Positions 24,610 through 32,611 of a stretch of 64,000 nucleotides of DNA are shown here, one piece after another. The DNA is taken from positions 1 to 64,000 of the forward strand of contig NZ_JAFBFI010000005.1 in assembly GCF_016909175.1 (NCBI RefSeq), given 5' to 3'. A program made the position numbers and the translations under genes. The stretch's first letter is position 1. Each line of letters opens with the position of its first letter. Below the pieces are notes generated by a model, which had not been told where the DNA came from, ran no database searches, and worked only from the letters and a program-made list of their open reading frames with translations. Source of the DNA: Peribacillus deserti. GTDB lineage: Bacteria > Bacillota > Bacilli > Bacillales > DSM-1321.

Positions 24610-24656
24610 ATTATATTCAAAACTAATAGAATTTTACAAAGTTAAGCGTTTACAAA
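24610..24656 (-). promoter_or_regulatory. Promoter and cre-like site of the malic enzyme gene
   Basis: Minus-strand TTGTAA (24634-24639), an 18-base spacer and TATAAT (24610-24615). Immediately upstream, TGTAAACGCTTAAC (24642-24655) matches the cre consensus except at the last two positions. The rest of the gap (24657-24894) has no clear gene. Confidence 0.55.
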
Positions 24657-24894
24657 ATAATAAAAATACCGTGCTTCGAAAATCTTTAATTTGAACTCCC
24701 ATATTGTAACCGCCTCTTCGTGAGGTTTCAATAGAAAAATTAGAAGAAATAATATAGAAAGAATATTTTACGCTGGAGCAGAAAGAGCCATTCAGCCAAG
24801 CGGGCACCTAATGAAAAAGAATCCCCCTCCTAAACTTTTCTCCTTAAGCTCCATCTGCTTCCCTAAAAAATAGCGCGATAATAAGAAATGTTGA

Positions 24895-25398
24895 TTAATC
24901 AGTCTCTTGTTTTTCCCAGTATTCATAAATCATTTCTTTTAAAATATCATTGAGTTTGTCTTTTTTTAAGCTCTTTAGCCATTCCGATTGATCAATAGGC
25001 AGAGTAGCCGTCAGTTTGACCTTGACATCAGGCATTTCCACTTTTCTAATGTCTTCTATTGATATGCCTTTCTCTATATCAGGAAAATCAGCTTGATTTT
25101 CATTCACCCTCATGAGATTTGGATAGTCCTCCGGATCATCCAATTCACCATATAACTGCAGCTGTGGCAATTTCCCATTAACTCCTCCCGTATGCATGAT
25201 CATGTGAATCTCCCGGCCGTCCTCTAATTCAATTTCAACGAACAAATTTTCTTCTTTTTTATACTTTTGTTCAACAATCTCGCTTATGATCATTCCCAGT
25301 TCCAGGCTGTAACCTTTGCTAGATTCAAAGATATATATGGCCGAGTTAAATATATAAATTTCTTCTCCATCTATTTTTACTGTTTTGACCTTAGCCAT
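24895..25398 (-). CDS. Hypothetical protein
   Basis: A soluble, acidic 167-residue protein with no signal peptide, membrane segment or Cys. The N-terminal half reads as alternating strands (VKTVKIDGEEIYIFNSAIYIF, VEIELEDGREIHMIMHTGG) and the C-terminal half has helices with a Lys/Glu pattern ending in EYWEKQETD. I do not recognise a family. It stands alone, between the malic enzyme gene and another small hypothetical gene on the opposite strand. Confidence 0.65.
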   Translation of the reverse strand: MAKVKTVKIDGEEIYIFNSAIYIFESSKGYSLELGMIISEIVEQKYKKEENLFVEIELEDGREIHMIMHTGGVNGKLPQLQLYGELDDPEDYPNLMRVNENQADFPDIEKGISIEDIRKVEMPDVKVKLTATLPIDQSEWLKSLKKDKLNDILKEMIYEYWEKQETD

Positions 25399-25684
25399 TA
25401 CACACTCTCTCCCTCACCTTATTTTCCTGCACAAGGTGGTCATGTTCTGTAAATTTAAATAAATTAATCATTCTCTCTTATTATTCATCTTATATCAGTA
25501 AACTCTTTTTTTCGATAGAGGAATCTCCCACAATTGCTCATTTATAGGAAATTCAAGGAAGATTTTTAAAAAAAGTGACGAGGAAAAGGCCGGCTGAATT
25601 AAAGGAACTTTCCTGATTTATGTGGAAATTTTCTCTTATAGGGAATAAAGCACCCTCATTATTTTTCGGAAAGGTAGTGAAAGT

Positions 25685-25999
25685 ATGAAAATCTTAAAAC
25701 TACATCCCAAAAATCCTGTAAAAACCAAACGGTCCAGCCGCTCTGTAGGAAAGGCGTTTGTTTCACGCGCTGAGGCAGCCGCCAATGGGCAATCGGGCAG
25801 TAACACTCAGCCTATCTTCAGAATATCCGCCGCCTTAGCTATGCAGGGAAACAGTGTTTTTGAGTTCATCCGAATGAGAATGGAGGAAACGAAGCAAAAA
25901 TCCGGGGCATTTTTTCCGGCGGATCTTGATTTTTTAGGCCCGGGCGATTATGCTGCTAACTTCTTAACAGAGAGGGGTGAAAAAAAATATAAGAGCTGA
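25685..25999 (+). CDS. Hypothetical protein
   Basis: A 104-residue protein with a basic N-terminus (KILKLHPKNPVKTKRSSRS) and no membrane segment. GGAAAGGTAGTGAAAGT precedes the ATG, and a perfect hairpin terminator lies about 90 bases after the stop. Family not recognised. The middle part (FRISAALAMQGNSVFEFIRMRMEE) is helical. Confidence 0.6.
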   Translation: MKILKLHPKNPVKTKRSSRSVGKAFVSRAEAAANGQSGSNTQPIFRISAALAMQGNSVFEFIRMRMEETKQKSGAFFPADLDFLGPGDYAANFLTERGEKKYKS

Positions 26000-26084
26000 T
26001 TAAGTCTCTAGCCTTAAAAGGCCGTGCACACCTTTAATGCGCAGAAGCTTATTCGGCTGCCCTACAATCAAATACTATTTCCTG

Positions 26085-26116
26085 CTGGGGGGTACTGTCC
26101 CCCCAGAATATTTTTG
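26085..26116 (+). terminator. Palindromic terminator-like repeat
   Basis: CTGGGGGG-TACTGT-CCCCCCAG is an 8-base perfect stem followed by AATATTTTTG on the plus strand. It could end the 25685-25999 gene. The core (GTACTGTCCCCCC) resembles the palindromes at 10797-10872, so it may be a mobile repeat that now works as a terminator. Confidence 0.65.
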
Positions 26117-26164
26117 TGTATGGTTGTATTATAAATTTATGTTAACCGAATGCTAGATCGAAAC

Positions 26165-26275
26165 CAAAATCCCTTAAAATGCTGAAATCTCTATAAAAAT
26201 TTGGATGTCCCCGTAAAATCCTAAACTCCCCTTAAATTTCTCAAACCCCATATAAGATAGCGAAAAGCCCTCACA
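26165..26275. repeat. Degenerate C-run/A-run repeats
   Basis: Within the 26000-26730 gap, a motif of the form AAA-TCCC(C)-TTAAA recurs about every 20 bases (ATCCCTTAAAA, ATCTCTATAAAA, TCCCCGTAAAA, CTCCCCTTAAA, CCCCATATAAG). Read on the other strand it resembles the repeats at 31640-31785. Nothing else is recognised between 26280 and 26600. Confidence 0.5.
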
Positions 26276-26621
26276 CTCATTTTTATTTGCTCCCTAATAC
26301 GCTTTCCCAACATTCAGCACAAATTAATTGCTGCCTGCCGACCACCCTTTTAATAAAACAACAATCTTAAAAAGTGCCATTTTTATAATAGGCTCATTTG
26401 GAATCTTGATAGAACTTTTTTATTCTTAAACAGCGCGGGTCACATCAGGTCTAATTTTGTAAATATAGAACGAACGAATACATATTGCTTTACATTTTAT
26501 AATCAGATAGTATAAGGATATTAATTTGTGAAAAGGGTGAATGCGGGCGATGATTTACTAATCTTATTTTTAGAAAACATTCGTATAAGCTAATGCGTAC
26601 GTCTATTTCTGGATAGGATTA

Positions 26622-26729
26622 GTGTGCCTCTTAATGAAAGCATATAGGGTATATACACAAAGAAGTGTATTGCTGATTTATGTCATCTTACAAGAGCCTC
26701 CTATCCGGAAGGGAAAGGGAGGTTTTTTT
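26622..26729 (+). promoter_or_regulatory. Candidate attenuator/leader peptide of the MFS exporter
   Basis: An open frame begins at GTG 26622 (AGGAT upstream) or ATG 26634 and reads without a stop into the MFS coding frame. Its end contains AAGAGCCTCCT pairing with GGGAGGTTTTT, which forms a terminator-like hairpin that also buries the ribosome binding site (AAAGGGAGG) of the MFS gene. Such leader-plus-hairpin arrangements control several antibiotic-exporter genes in Bacillus. The mechanism here is an inference. Confidence 0.45.
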
Positions 26730-27989
26730 ATGACTGAAAGTACTACTGATCAAAAAATTACGATAGGTTCATTATTCCAAAACCAGGTAATCCGGACCAT
26801 ACTGCTGTCTGTATTTTTTCTACAGATTGGGATATGGGTTCGGAATTATTCAATTCTGCTGTATGTAATTGAAAAGACCAATGAAAACCCAGTGGCGGTC
26901 TCTATGATATCGGTGGCTGAATTTGCTCCTATATTTCTATTTTCCTTTATAGGAGGCACGTTTGCGGACAGGTGGCGTCCAAAACGGACTATGATTTGGT
27001 GCGATTTATTAAGTGCTGTCTCGATATTTGTTGTGCTCTTGACACTGTTTTTTGGAAGCTGGAAGGTTATTTTCTTTGCCACACTCGTGTCTTCTATACT
27101 CTCTCAGTTTTCCCAGCCCTCCGGCATGAAGCTATTTAAACTTCATGTTCCGCCGGAACTTGTCCAGATGGGTATGTCTATGTATCAAACCGTATTTGCC
27201 CTATTTATGATACTGGGTCCTGTTATCGGAACCTTTGTGTATCAGCATTTTGGTATAATGGCCGCCATTGCAGTCATGGGCATTGCCTTTATCTGCTCAG
27301 CGGCTGTGCTTGTCATGCTCCCTGCAGATCGTGTTTCTGAACAGGATCAAACAAATACATCTCTAATACAGGAAATGAAAGATGGCTTCCGTTATGTTGG
27401 AAAAAGCAGGCCATTGACATTGCTAGGTGCCTGCTTTGCGGCGGCGGGGCTTGCAATCGGGCTGACTCAGCCTCTCGGTGTATTCTTAATAACAGAGCGG
27501 CTTGGCCTGCCAAAAGAACAGCTTCAATGGCTGATGGCTGCATTCGGTATCGGCATGATTCTTGGCGGAGGACTTACAGTGGCTATGGCTAAGAAAACCA
27601 TGCCTCAGGTACTTCTTGCTATTGGACTAGCGGCGAGTGCGATTGGATTTGTGGGCATGAGTTTATCGACTGTGCTTTGGCTCACCCTTGCCGCCCAATT
27701 TTTCTCAGGCCTATTTATGCCGTGCATTCACATTGGAATCAATACCATGATTCTGCAAAATACGGATGAGGCCTTTATCGGCAGAGTAAATGGAATATTA
27801 AATCCACTATTCATGGGCGCTATGGTTATTACGATGTCCATATCTGGCTGGCTGAAAGCCCACTTTTCTATTGTATTTATTTATGAAGCCTCAGCCTTGC
27901 TGCTGGCAGTTGGAATCCTCACACTGCTGCCATTAATGAAAAAGGCTCCAGCAGGACCCCTTAAACAGGAAGTCAGGGAAGAAATTTAG
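26730..27989 (+). CDS. MFS exporter, MefA/YkuC-like
   Basis: A membrane protein of about 419 residues with 12 hydrophobic helices. The conserved loop GGTFADRWRPKRTMIW between helices 2 and 3, and a long family-typical match to macrolide-efflux/MFS_3 proteins (SVAEFAPIFLFSFIGG, SQFSQPSGMKLF), suggest export of a drug or siderophore. The start is ATG 26730 (MTESTTDQ) after AAAGGGAGGT; the frame runs 36 codons further upstream as a possible leader. A strong terminator follows at 27999. It stands alone, so its substrate cannot be inferred from neighbours. Confidence 0.85.
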   Translation: MTESTTDQKITIGSLFQNQVIRTILLSVFFLQIGIWVRNYSILLYVIEKTNENPVAVSMISVAEFAPIFLFSFIGGTFADRWRPKRTMIWCDLLSAVSIFVVLLTLFFGSWKVIFFATLVSSILSQFSQPSGMKLFKLHVPPELVQMGMSMYQTVFALFMILGPVIGTFVYQHFGIMAAIAVMGIAFICSAAVLVMLPADRVSEQDQTNTSLIQEMKDGFRYVGKSRPLTLLGACFAAAGLAIGLTQPLGVFLITERLGLPKEQLQWLMAAFGIGMILGGGLTVAMAKKTMPQVLLAIGLAASAIGFVGMSLSTVLWLTLAAQFFSGLFMPCIHIGINTMILQNTDEAFIGRVNGILNPLFMGAMVITMSISGWLKAHFSIVFIYEASALLLAVGILTLLPLMKKAPAGPLKQEVREEI

Positions 27990-27998
27990 ATAATTGAA

Positions 27999-28048
27999 CC
28001 CCCATATTACGGCCTTTTCAGAGGTCCGCCATGTGGGGGATTTTTTTT
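27999..28048 (+). terminator. Terminator of the MFS exporter gene
   Basis: CCCCCATATTACGG pairs with CCGCCATGTGGGGG (imperfect, long loop) followed by a run of eight T on the plus strand. Confidence 0.85.
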
Positions 28049-28085
28049 AATATGGATTAAGACTGCGCTTCTTGTAAAACAGCAA

Positions 28086-28120
28086 AAAACCAAGAGATCT
28101 CAAATTGAAATCTCTTGGTT
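28086..28120 (-). terminator. Terminator of the YtxG-like gene
   Basis: AACCAAGAGAT and ATCTCTTGGTT form a perfect 11-base stem, followed on the minus strand by TTTTTT, directly after the stop codon. Confidence 0.9.
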
Positions 28121-28126
28121 CAGTTA

Positions 28127-28600
28127 TTACATATTTCTTCCTAATGAATTTTGAGCCCTCATATCAACTGAAGTTACAGAAGCTTTTTCAGCCTTTCTGC
28201 TTTTCCATTTCGTATAAAGCTCTTTTGAAACGTTGGTCCATTTAATAATATTAGCAATTCTCTCCTGGTTGCCGTCGATTTTGTTCTGAGCTTTGGACGA
28301 AACATGCTGAAGAGAAGAATTAAAGCCCTGCAGTGATGTTCCTACATTTTTTACATTTACAAAAATAGAATCGAGGTTCTCTGATTTTTCCTGAATATTC
28401 TCAGCAAGTGCATTGGTCTTATGCAGCAGCTGGGTCGTTTCCAGCGTAACTCCCTGCAGCTGATTTTCCAGGCGTGAGATTGTGTCGGAAACCGTTAGCA
28501 TCGTTTTCTCCAATGCTTTTAACGTTTTCGTTAGATAAACAACAAGTAGTACAAATGCAATAGCGATCACGGCCACACTTAAATATAAAATAATTCTCAT
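28127..28600 (-). CDS. ytxG: DUF948 protein, YtxG-like
   Basis: A 157-residue membrane-anchored protein. One N-terminal transmembrane helix (about 4-25) is followed by a long coiled coil (about 28-110) with the DUF948 pattern LENQLQGVTLETTQLLHKTNALAE and QEKSENLDSIFVNVKNVG. The Bacillus relative YtxG is a sigma-B general stress protein; paralogs such as YoxC exist, so the symbol is a best guess. It is monocistronic here and has its own terminator. No sigma-B promoter was identified with confidence. Confidence 0.8.
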   Translation of the reverse strand: MRIILYLSVAVIAIAFVLLVVYLTKTLKALEKTMLTVSDTISRLENQLQGVTLETTQLLHKTNALAENIQEKSENLDSIFVNVKNVGTSLQGFNSSLQHVSSKAQNKIDGNQERIANIIKWTNVSKELYTKWKSRKAEKASVTSVDMRAQNSLGRNM

Positions 28601-28789
28601 CCTGTCTCCTCCTTGAGTGTTATAGTAGTCTTTTTACCCGGATGTTAATAAGTTAAACAGTTTTCTGCTATACCTTTTTGAGAGCTTTGTTTTTGGGAAG
28701 CGGCGTTACGTAACGTTCTTAAACGAATCCGGGAGAGAGGATGCCACTATCGTTTAGCCGGAATCCCAGCGACTTAACTTTTTAAATAT

Positions 28790-28822
28790 AAAAAAGACAC
28801 TTCTCATAGAGAAATGCCTTCT
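28790..28822 (-). terminator. Terminator of the Gfo/Idh/MocA gene at 28830
   Basis: TTTCTC and GAGAA pair, extended by mismatched flanks (AAGGCA/TGTCTT), and TTTTTT follows on the minus strand just beyond the stop codon. Confidence 0.75.
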
Positions 28823-28829
28823 ATCATTT

Positions 28830-29837
28830 TTATTTGGAGGTATTCATAAGTTCAGCTGCTTCAATGGGGCGGCCTTCCTGATTTGAAAGAGCAGCGAGTT
28901 CATTTACTAGTGTCAGATTTAAAGCATCTTCTGCCGAAATTACTGGCTGTTCTCCTGCAGCAATCGCACGAGCCCACTGATCAATCGGCATAGAAATGCT
29001 CTCCGGTATATCTGCTGGCACTTGCCACTCTTTCGAATGCCTGGTTTTTATTTTTATCTGTGTATCCTCAATCATTAGTGTTCCTTCCGTACCATACTGT
29101 TCAAGCTGGAATGGGCTGCCACTTGAAACGAAGCCTGTTTCCAGAATACCGAGAGCACCAGATTCATATTCCACGAGGACTGCAGCATTTACATCTACCT
29201 CATTTCCGAACGTCTGAAAGCGTGCTGATACTGCTTTTACATTCCCTGCCAAACGGTTCGTCAAGTAAATAGGATGGGCCCCAAGGTCGATGAAGGCACC
29301 ACCTCCGCACTGTTCTTTGCTGAAAAAGTGCTGCGGCAGCCATCCACTTGGATTCTCCTCTGTTTTTACTGCTCCGTTATGGGCAACACGGCAGCGAATG
29401 GTCGTTAATTGGCCAAGCAGGCCTTGATCCATAACTTGTTGTGCATATAAGTAATAACCGGCTGTCAGCCGCGGCAGAGAAATGGTGAGTTGAACATTGT
29501 TTTCCTCCACCGCTTCAAGGATTTCCCGGGCTTCACGGACCGTAGCTGCAAGCACTTTTTCGGTAAAAATATGCTTCTTATTTCTGGCCGCTTCCACCAT
29601 TATTTCTTTATGCATATTAGTAGGCGCCGCCACTATAACGGCATCAATATCCTTATTGGTTAAAACGGAATGTAAATCCGCTTCAAATGGAACTCCAAGA
29701 GAAACTGCCCAGTCTCTGCCGCGTTCACTATTTTCATCCCACACCATTTTTATCGATAAATCCGGGTTGCTTTGTGCCTGTTCCGCATATTCGTCAGCAT
29801 GAACATGCCATCTGCTTAATAAAGCTGTATGAATCAT
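28830..29837 (-). CDS. Gfo/Idh/MocA-family oxidoreductase
   Basis: A 335-residue NAD(P)-dependent dehydrogenase-like protein. The Rossmann start lacks the usual GxGxxG (MIHTALLSRWHVHADEY), and the family EKP reads EKV (HIFTEKVLA). The second domain keeps CGGGAFIDLGAHPIYL, with the conserved Asp and His. The altered nucleotide loop makes the cofactor and activity uncertain. A cre-like sequence lies 35-48 bases upstream of the start, suggesting a sugar or inositol substrate. It is monocistronic. Confidence 0.85.
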   Translation of the reverse strand: MIHTALLSRWHVHADEYAEQAQSNPDLSIKMVWDENSERGRDWAVSLGVPFEADLHSVLTNKDIDAVIVAAPTNMHKEIMVEAARNKKHIFTEKVLAATVREAREILEAVEENNVQLTISLPRLTAGYYLYAQQVMDQGLLGQLTTIRCRVAHNGAVKTEENPSGWLPQHFFSKEQCGGGAFIDLGAHPIYLTNRLAGNVKAVSARFQTFGNEVDVNAAVLVEYESGALGILETGFVSSGSPFQLEQYGTEGTLMIEDTQIKIKTRHSKEWQVPADIPESISMPIDQWARAIAAGEQPVISAEDALNLTLVNELAALSNQEGRPIEAAELMNTSK

Positions 29838-29871
29838 CTACTCACCTCTTAAAGAAATTATTATTCTCTGA

Positions 29872-29885
29872 TGAAAACGTTCTCT
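29872..29885. promoter_or_regulatory. cre-like site
   Basis: TGAAAACGTTCTCT matches the cre consensus at the conserved core and deviates at the 3' end. It lies just upstream of the oxidoreductase gene. Confidence 0.5.
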
Positions 29886-29967
29886 TTCTGTTATGTAAAG
29901 TATACACCAGGAGATTTATGCGATAAAGTAATATCATTTTCTGTTCATCTGCCATTGCTCCTGCCGA

Positions 29968-30203
29968 AAAAACAGACCCCTGAACTTTGAACTGTAACCC
30001 CTAAAATGGACAGTTTAATAAAAGGCCCTATGCTGCTGAGTAGAGCTGTTTACTCATAATGTTATCTTCCGTCCACAAAAATTCTTTTATTATAAACGGG
30101 TTTTCTTCCTGACGACATAGAAAAACCCGATTAAGGGGCACTTTTAATTTAGTGTCCATTAATCGGGTTATAGTTCACTTGTGTACTTCAGGGGTCTGTT
30201 TTT
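29968..30203. mobile_element. MITE-like element with terminal inverted repeats
   Basis: A 236-base non-coding segment has perfect 17-base inverted ends (AAAAACAGACCCCTGAA and its complement TTCAGGGGTCTGTTTTT). Inside the ends a second inverted match is seen (TGAACTGTAACCC / GGGTTATAGTTCA and AATGGACA / TGTCCATT). The internal part carries a perfect 11-base-arm hairpin (30124-30169, AACCCGATTAA / TTAATCGGGTT). No transposase frame and no clear target-site duplication were found. It sits between the 3' end of the PatB-like gene and the oxidoreductase promoter. It is probably a non-autonomous insertion or a decayed element. Confidence 0.65.
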
Positions 30204-30264
30204 CTATGGATAAGTGTGTAATGAAGCTGCTAGAATACAGGATAAACTCAGATTAGGACCTGAA

Positions 30265-31440
30265 TCAGCCTCTTATCCTTCCAATGGCTCTCTCTATTCG
30301 CTGCAATCCTTCTTCAAGAGTCGAACGGGTGCAGGCGAGATTCAGCCTGATGAATCCCTCCCCGCCTTCTCCAAATATATATCCTTGATTGAGCGCTACT
30401 TTTGCCTCTTTGTGTATTAATTCCTCGAGAGCCTGATGGTCAAGGCCGAGCTCCCGGCAGTCAATCCAAGCTAGATATGTTCCTTCCAGCGGATACACCA
30501 CTAGGTCTTGAAGATGTGTCTCTATGTAGCCCGCCAGATAATCAAAATTGGCCTGTACATATACAAGCAGCTGATCAAGCCATTCCTCACCATATCGATA
30601 GGCACTCTCCGTTGCAGCCACACCAAACGTGTTCATCCCTCCCATAAAATTTGCTTCCAGTGCATTTGAAAATTTTTCTCTTATTTCTGGATTTGGGATA
30701 ATGATATTGGAAGTCTGCAAACCTGCTAAGTTAAACGTTTTACTTGGTGCCGTGCAGATAATCGAACGCTGGGCAAACTCATCTGAGATGGCGGCAAATA
30801 CAGTGTGATCGCCTTTCAAAACAAGGTCTGCATGCACTTCATCAGAAACCATTAGAATATTGTGCTTCAGGCAGATTTCCCCAACTCGAATGAGCTCTTC
30901 CCTAGTCCATACCCGTCCGACTGGATTGTGAGGGCTGCATAGAATCATCATCTTCACTTCTTCGTCTATTTTCTCTTCCAAATCTAAATAATCCATCACA
31001 TACTGACCATTTTCTACTTTAAGAGGATTCGATACAACGGTTCTCCCATTCATCTCAATAACTTTAGTGAAAGGATAATAGACAGGATGCTGGATGATTA
31101 TTTTATCGCCCGGATCTGTAAATGTTTGTACAATCAAGTTCAAAGCTGGCACCACTCCAGGACTGTGGCAGATCCATTCACTTTTAACTTCCCATTTATG
31201 TCTTTCCTTCATCCAGCCGATGATAGCATCATGATAGGAACCCAAACCTTTTGTATAGCCAAAAATTCCATGCTCCGCTTTTTCAATAAGGGCATCGATA
31301 ACAGGCTGCGGCGCCTTGAAATCCATATCAGCAACCCACATCGGAAGAATATCCTTATCTCCAAACAAAGTTTCAGAATGGTCCCACTTCACAGAACCAG
31401 TATTCGTACGTATGATGTGCTTATCGAAATCGTATTTCAT
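30265..31440 (-). CDS. patB: PatB/MalY-type cystathionine beta-lyase (PLP-dependent C-S lyase)
   Basis: A fold-type I PLP enzyme of 391 residues that cleaves cystathionine or related thioethers. The PLP lysine lies in TAPSKTFNLAGLQ. Other family marks are LPMWVADMDFKAP near the N-terminus, LCSPHNPVGRVWT and VSDEVHADL. The start is ATG 31440 (MKYDFDKH), preceded by AAGGGGGT at 5 bases; the frame extends 12 codons further without a ribosome binding site. It appears monocistronic. Confidence 0.9.
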   Translation of the reverse strand: MKYDFDKHIIRTNTGSVKWDHSETLFGDKDILPMWVADMDFKAPQPVIDALIEKAEHGIFGYTKGLGSYHDAIIGWMKERHKWEVKSEWICHSPGVVPALNLIVQTFTDPGDKIIIQHPVYYPFTKVIEMNGRTVVSNPLKVENGQYVMDYLDLEEKIDEEVKMMILCSPHNPVGRVWTREELIRVGEICLKHNILMVSDEVHADLVLKGDHTVFAAISDEFAQRSIICTAPSKTFNLAGLQTSNIIIPNPEIREKFSNALEANFMGGMNTFGVAATESAYRYGEEWLDQLLVYVQANFDYLAGYIETHLQDLVVYPLEGTYLAWIDCRELGLDHQALEELIHKEAKVALNQGYIFGEGGEGFIRLNLACTRSTLEEGLQRIERAIGRIRG

Positions 31441-31639
31441 CTGGTACCCCCTTGGATTAAAAAAATGAATGAACATAAGGTGCTATCATTTTCATTATAT
31501 CCCTTGCAGCAGGTAATAGATAATAGTTTGAATGAGACGTTGAAGATTCGTCAATGATTGCTGAGAACAACAATACGTCTGCACTAAAAAACCACCAGTG
31601 GCTAAGCAGCTATAATAGCCGGTGTTAACTTTTTTATAT

Positions 31640-31785
31640 TAGGAAAGTGGGCTTTTGATTTTAGGGGATTTTTCAAAAACTAAGAGGACTTTTTAAATTA
31701 AAAGAGGGTTTTTCGATTTTTATGAGCGATTTTGGGATTTTAGAGTGTTTCTAGGATTATAAGAGGATTTTTCATTTTGTCAGGT
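31640..31785. repeat. Degenerate AGGGGATTTTT repeats
   Basis: In the 31441-31954 gap, about six variants of AGAGGATTTTT (AGGGGATTTTT, AGAGGACTTTTT, AGAGGGTTTTT, GAGCGATTTT, TGGGATTTTAG, AGAGGATTTTT) follow at about 20-25 base spacing. No frame is open through them. Besides this and the terminator at 31891, nothing is seen in the gap. Confidence 0.55.
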
Positions 31786-31890
31786 TCCCAACTGGCAGTA
31801 TCTAACTTTATCCCATAAAATTCTAGACTGAATTCTCTTTTGATCATAACTAGCCGGTGCATCTGTTGAATTTTATCAAAAAACTAAATA

Positions 31891-31938
31891 AACCCAAGTT
31901 CAGGACACTTTCTATGAGGTGTCCTGATATTCGGGTCT
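31891..31938 (-). terminator. Terminator of the emrA/emrB-like operon
   Basis: CAGGACAC and GTGTCCTG form a perfect inner stem and AACCC/CGGGT an outer one. It lies just after the stop codon of the 31955 gene on the minus strand. Confidence 0.8.
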
Positions 31939-31954
31939 TATTTTACATCTAATA

Positions 31955-32587
31955 TTAAATAGAAATCTTAATTTCAGCGTTCATACCTGGCAGCACTTTG
32001 CTTGACGGATTTGAGATGGAAATTTTCACAGGTACTTTTTGAGTTACCTTTGTAAAATTATTAGAGTTTTGCTGTGGCAGTGCAGAGAAAACTGAGTTAG
32101 TTGCGTAACCGATTGATTCAACCTTTCCTTTAAACGTTACTTCAGAATCGCCATCGACAATGATATCCACGCTGTCTCCTTTTTCGACTTCCTTCAAATC
32201 TGTTTCATTAATATTAGCTGTAATGAATAAGTGTTTAAGGTCAGCCGCCTGCGCAAGCACTTGTCCGGCTTGAACTAACTGTTCATTAACGGCTCCATTT
32301 TTAATAATTGTACCTTCTAGTGTTGATTTGATAGAAAGAGCCTGCTTGCCATCTGATACTTCACCTAGTGTATTTCCTTTAGCGACCGTGTTACCTTCTT
32401 TATAATTCCAGCCGGAAAGCTGGCCTGAAGCTGGAGCCACAATTTGTGTCATCTCTGCGGAAACCTTTGCATCCTCAGACTTTACATAGTTTTGGTTTTG
32501 ATAGTAAAAATAAGCTCCGCCTGCTAATAAAGCTAATAAAATCAGGAGACCTAATATATTGAAAATAATTAAACGACCTCTGCTCAT
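31955..32587 (-). CDS. HlyD/EmrA-like membrane fusion protein
   Basis: A 210-residue protein with one N-terminal transmembrane helix (about 7-30), followed by a lipoyl-like barrel (SAEMTQIVAPASGQLSGW, GNTVAKGNTLGEV) and a short beta-barrel domain (TANINETDLKEVEKGDSVDI). There is no long coiled-coil hairpin, which is usual in Gram-positive adaptors. It follows the DHA2 transporter gene after 24 bases and presumably works with it in drug export. An operator-like palindrome controls the operon upstream. Confidence 0.88.
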   Translation of the reverse strand: MSRGRLIIFNILGLLILLALLAGGAYFYYQNQNYVKSEDAKVSAEMTQIVAPASGQLSGWNYKEGNTVAKGNTLGEVSDGKQALSIKSTLEGTIIKNGAVNEQLVQAGQVLAQAADLKHLFITANINETDLKEVEKGDSVDIIVDGDSEVTFKGKVESIGYATNSVFSALPQQNSNNFTKVTQKVPVKISISNPSSKVLPGMNAEIKISI

Positions 32588-32611
32588 TCCTTTATTCTCC
32601 CTTCCATTCCA

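Noticed and set aside
24800-24870. 20-codon minus-strand frame starting MELKEKSLGGG
   Set aside because: Too short, no terminator, and only a moderate ribosome binding site; chance is likely.
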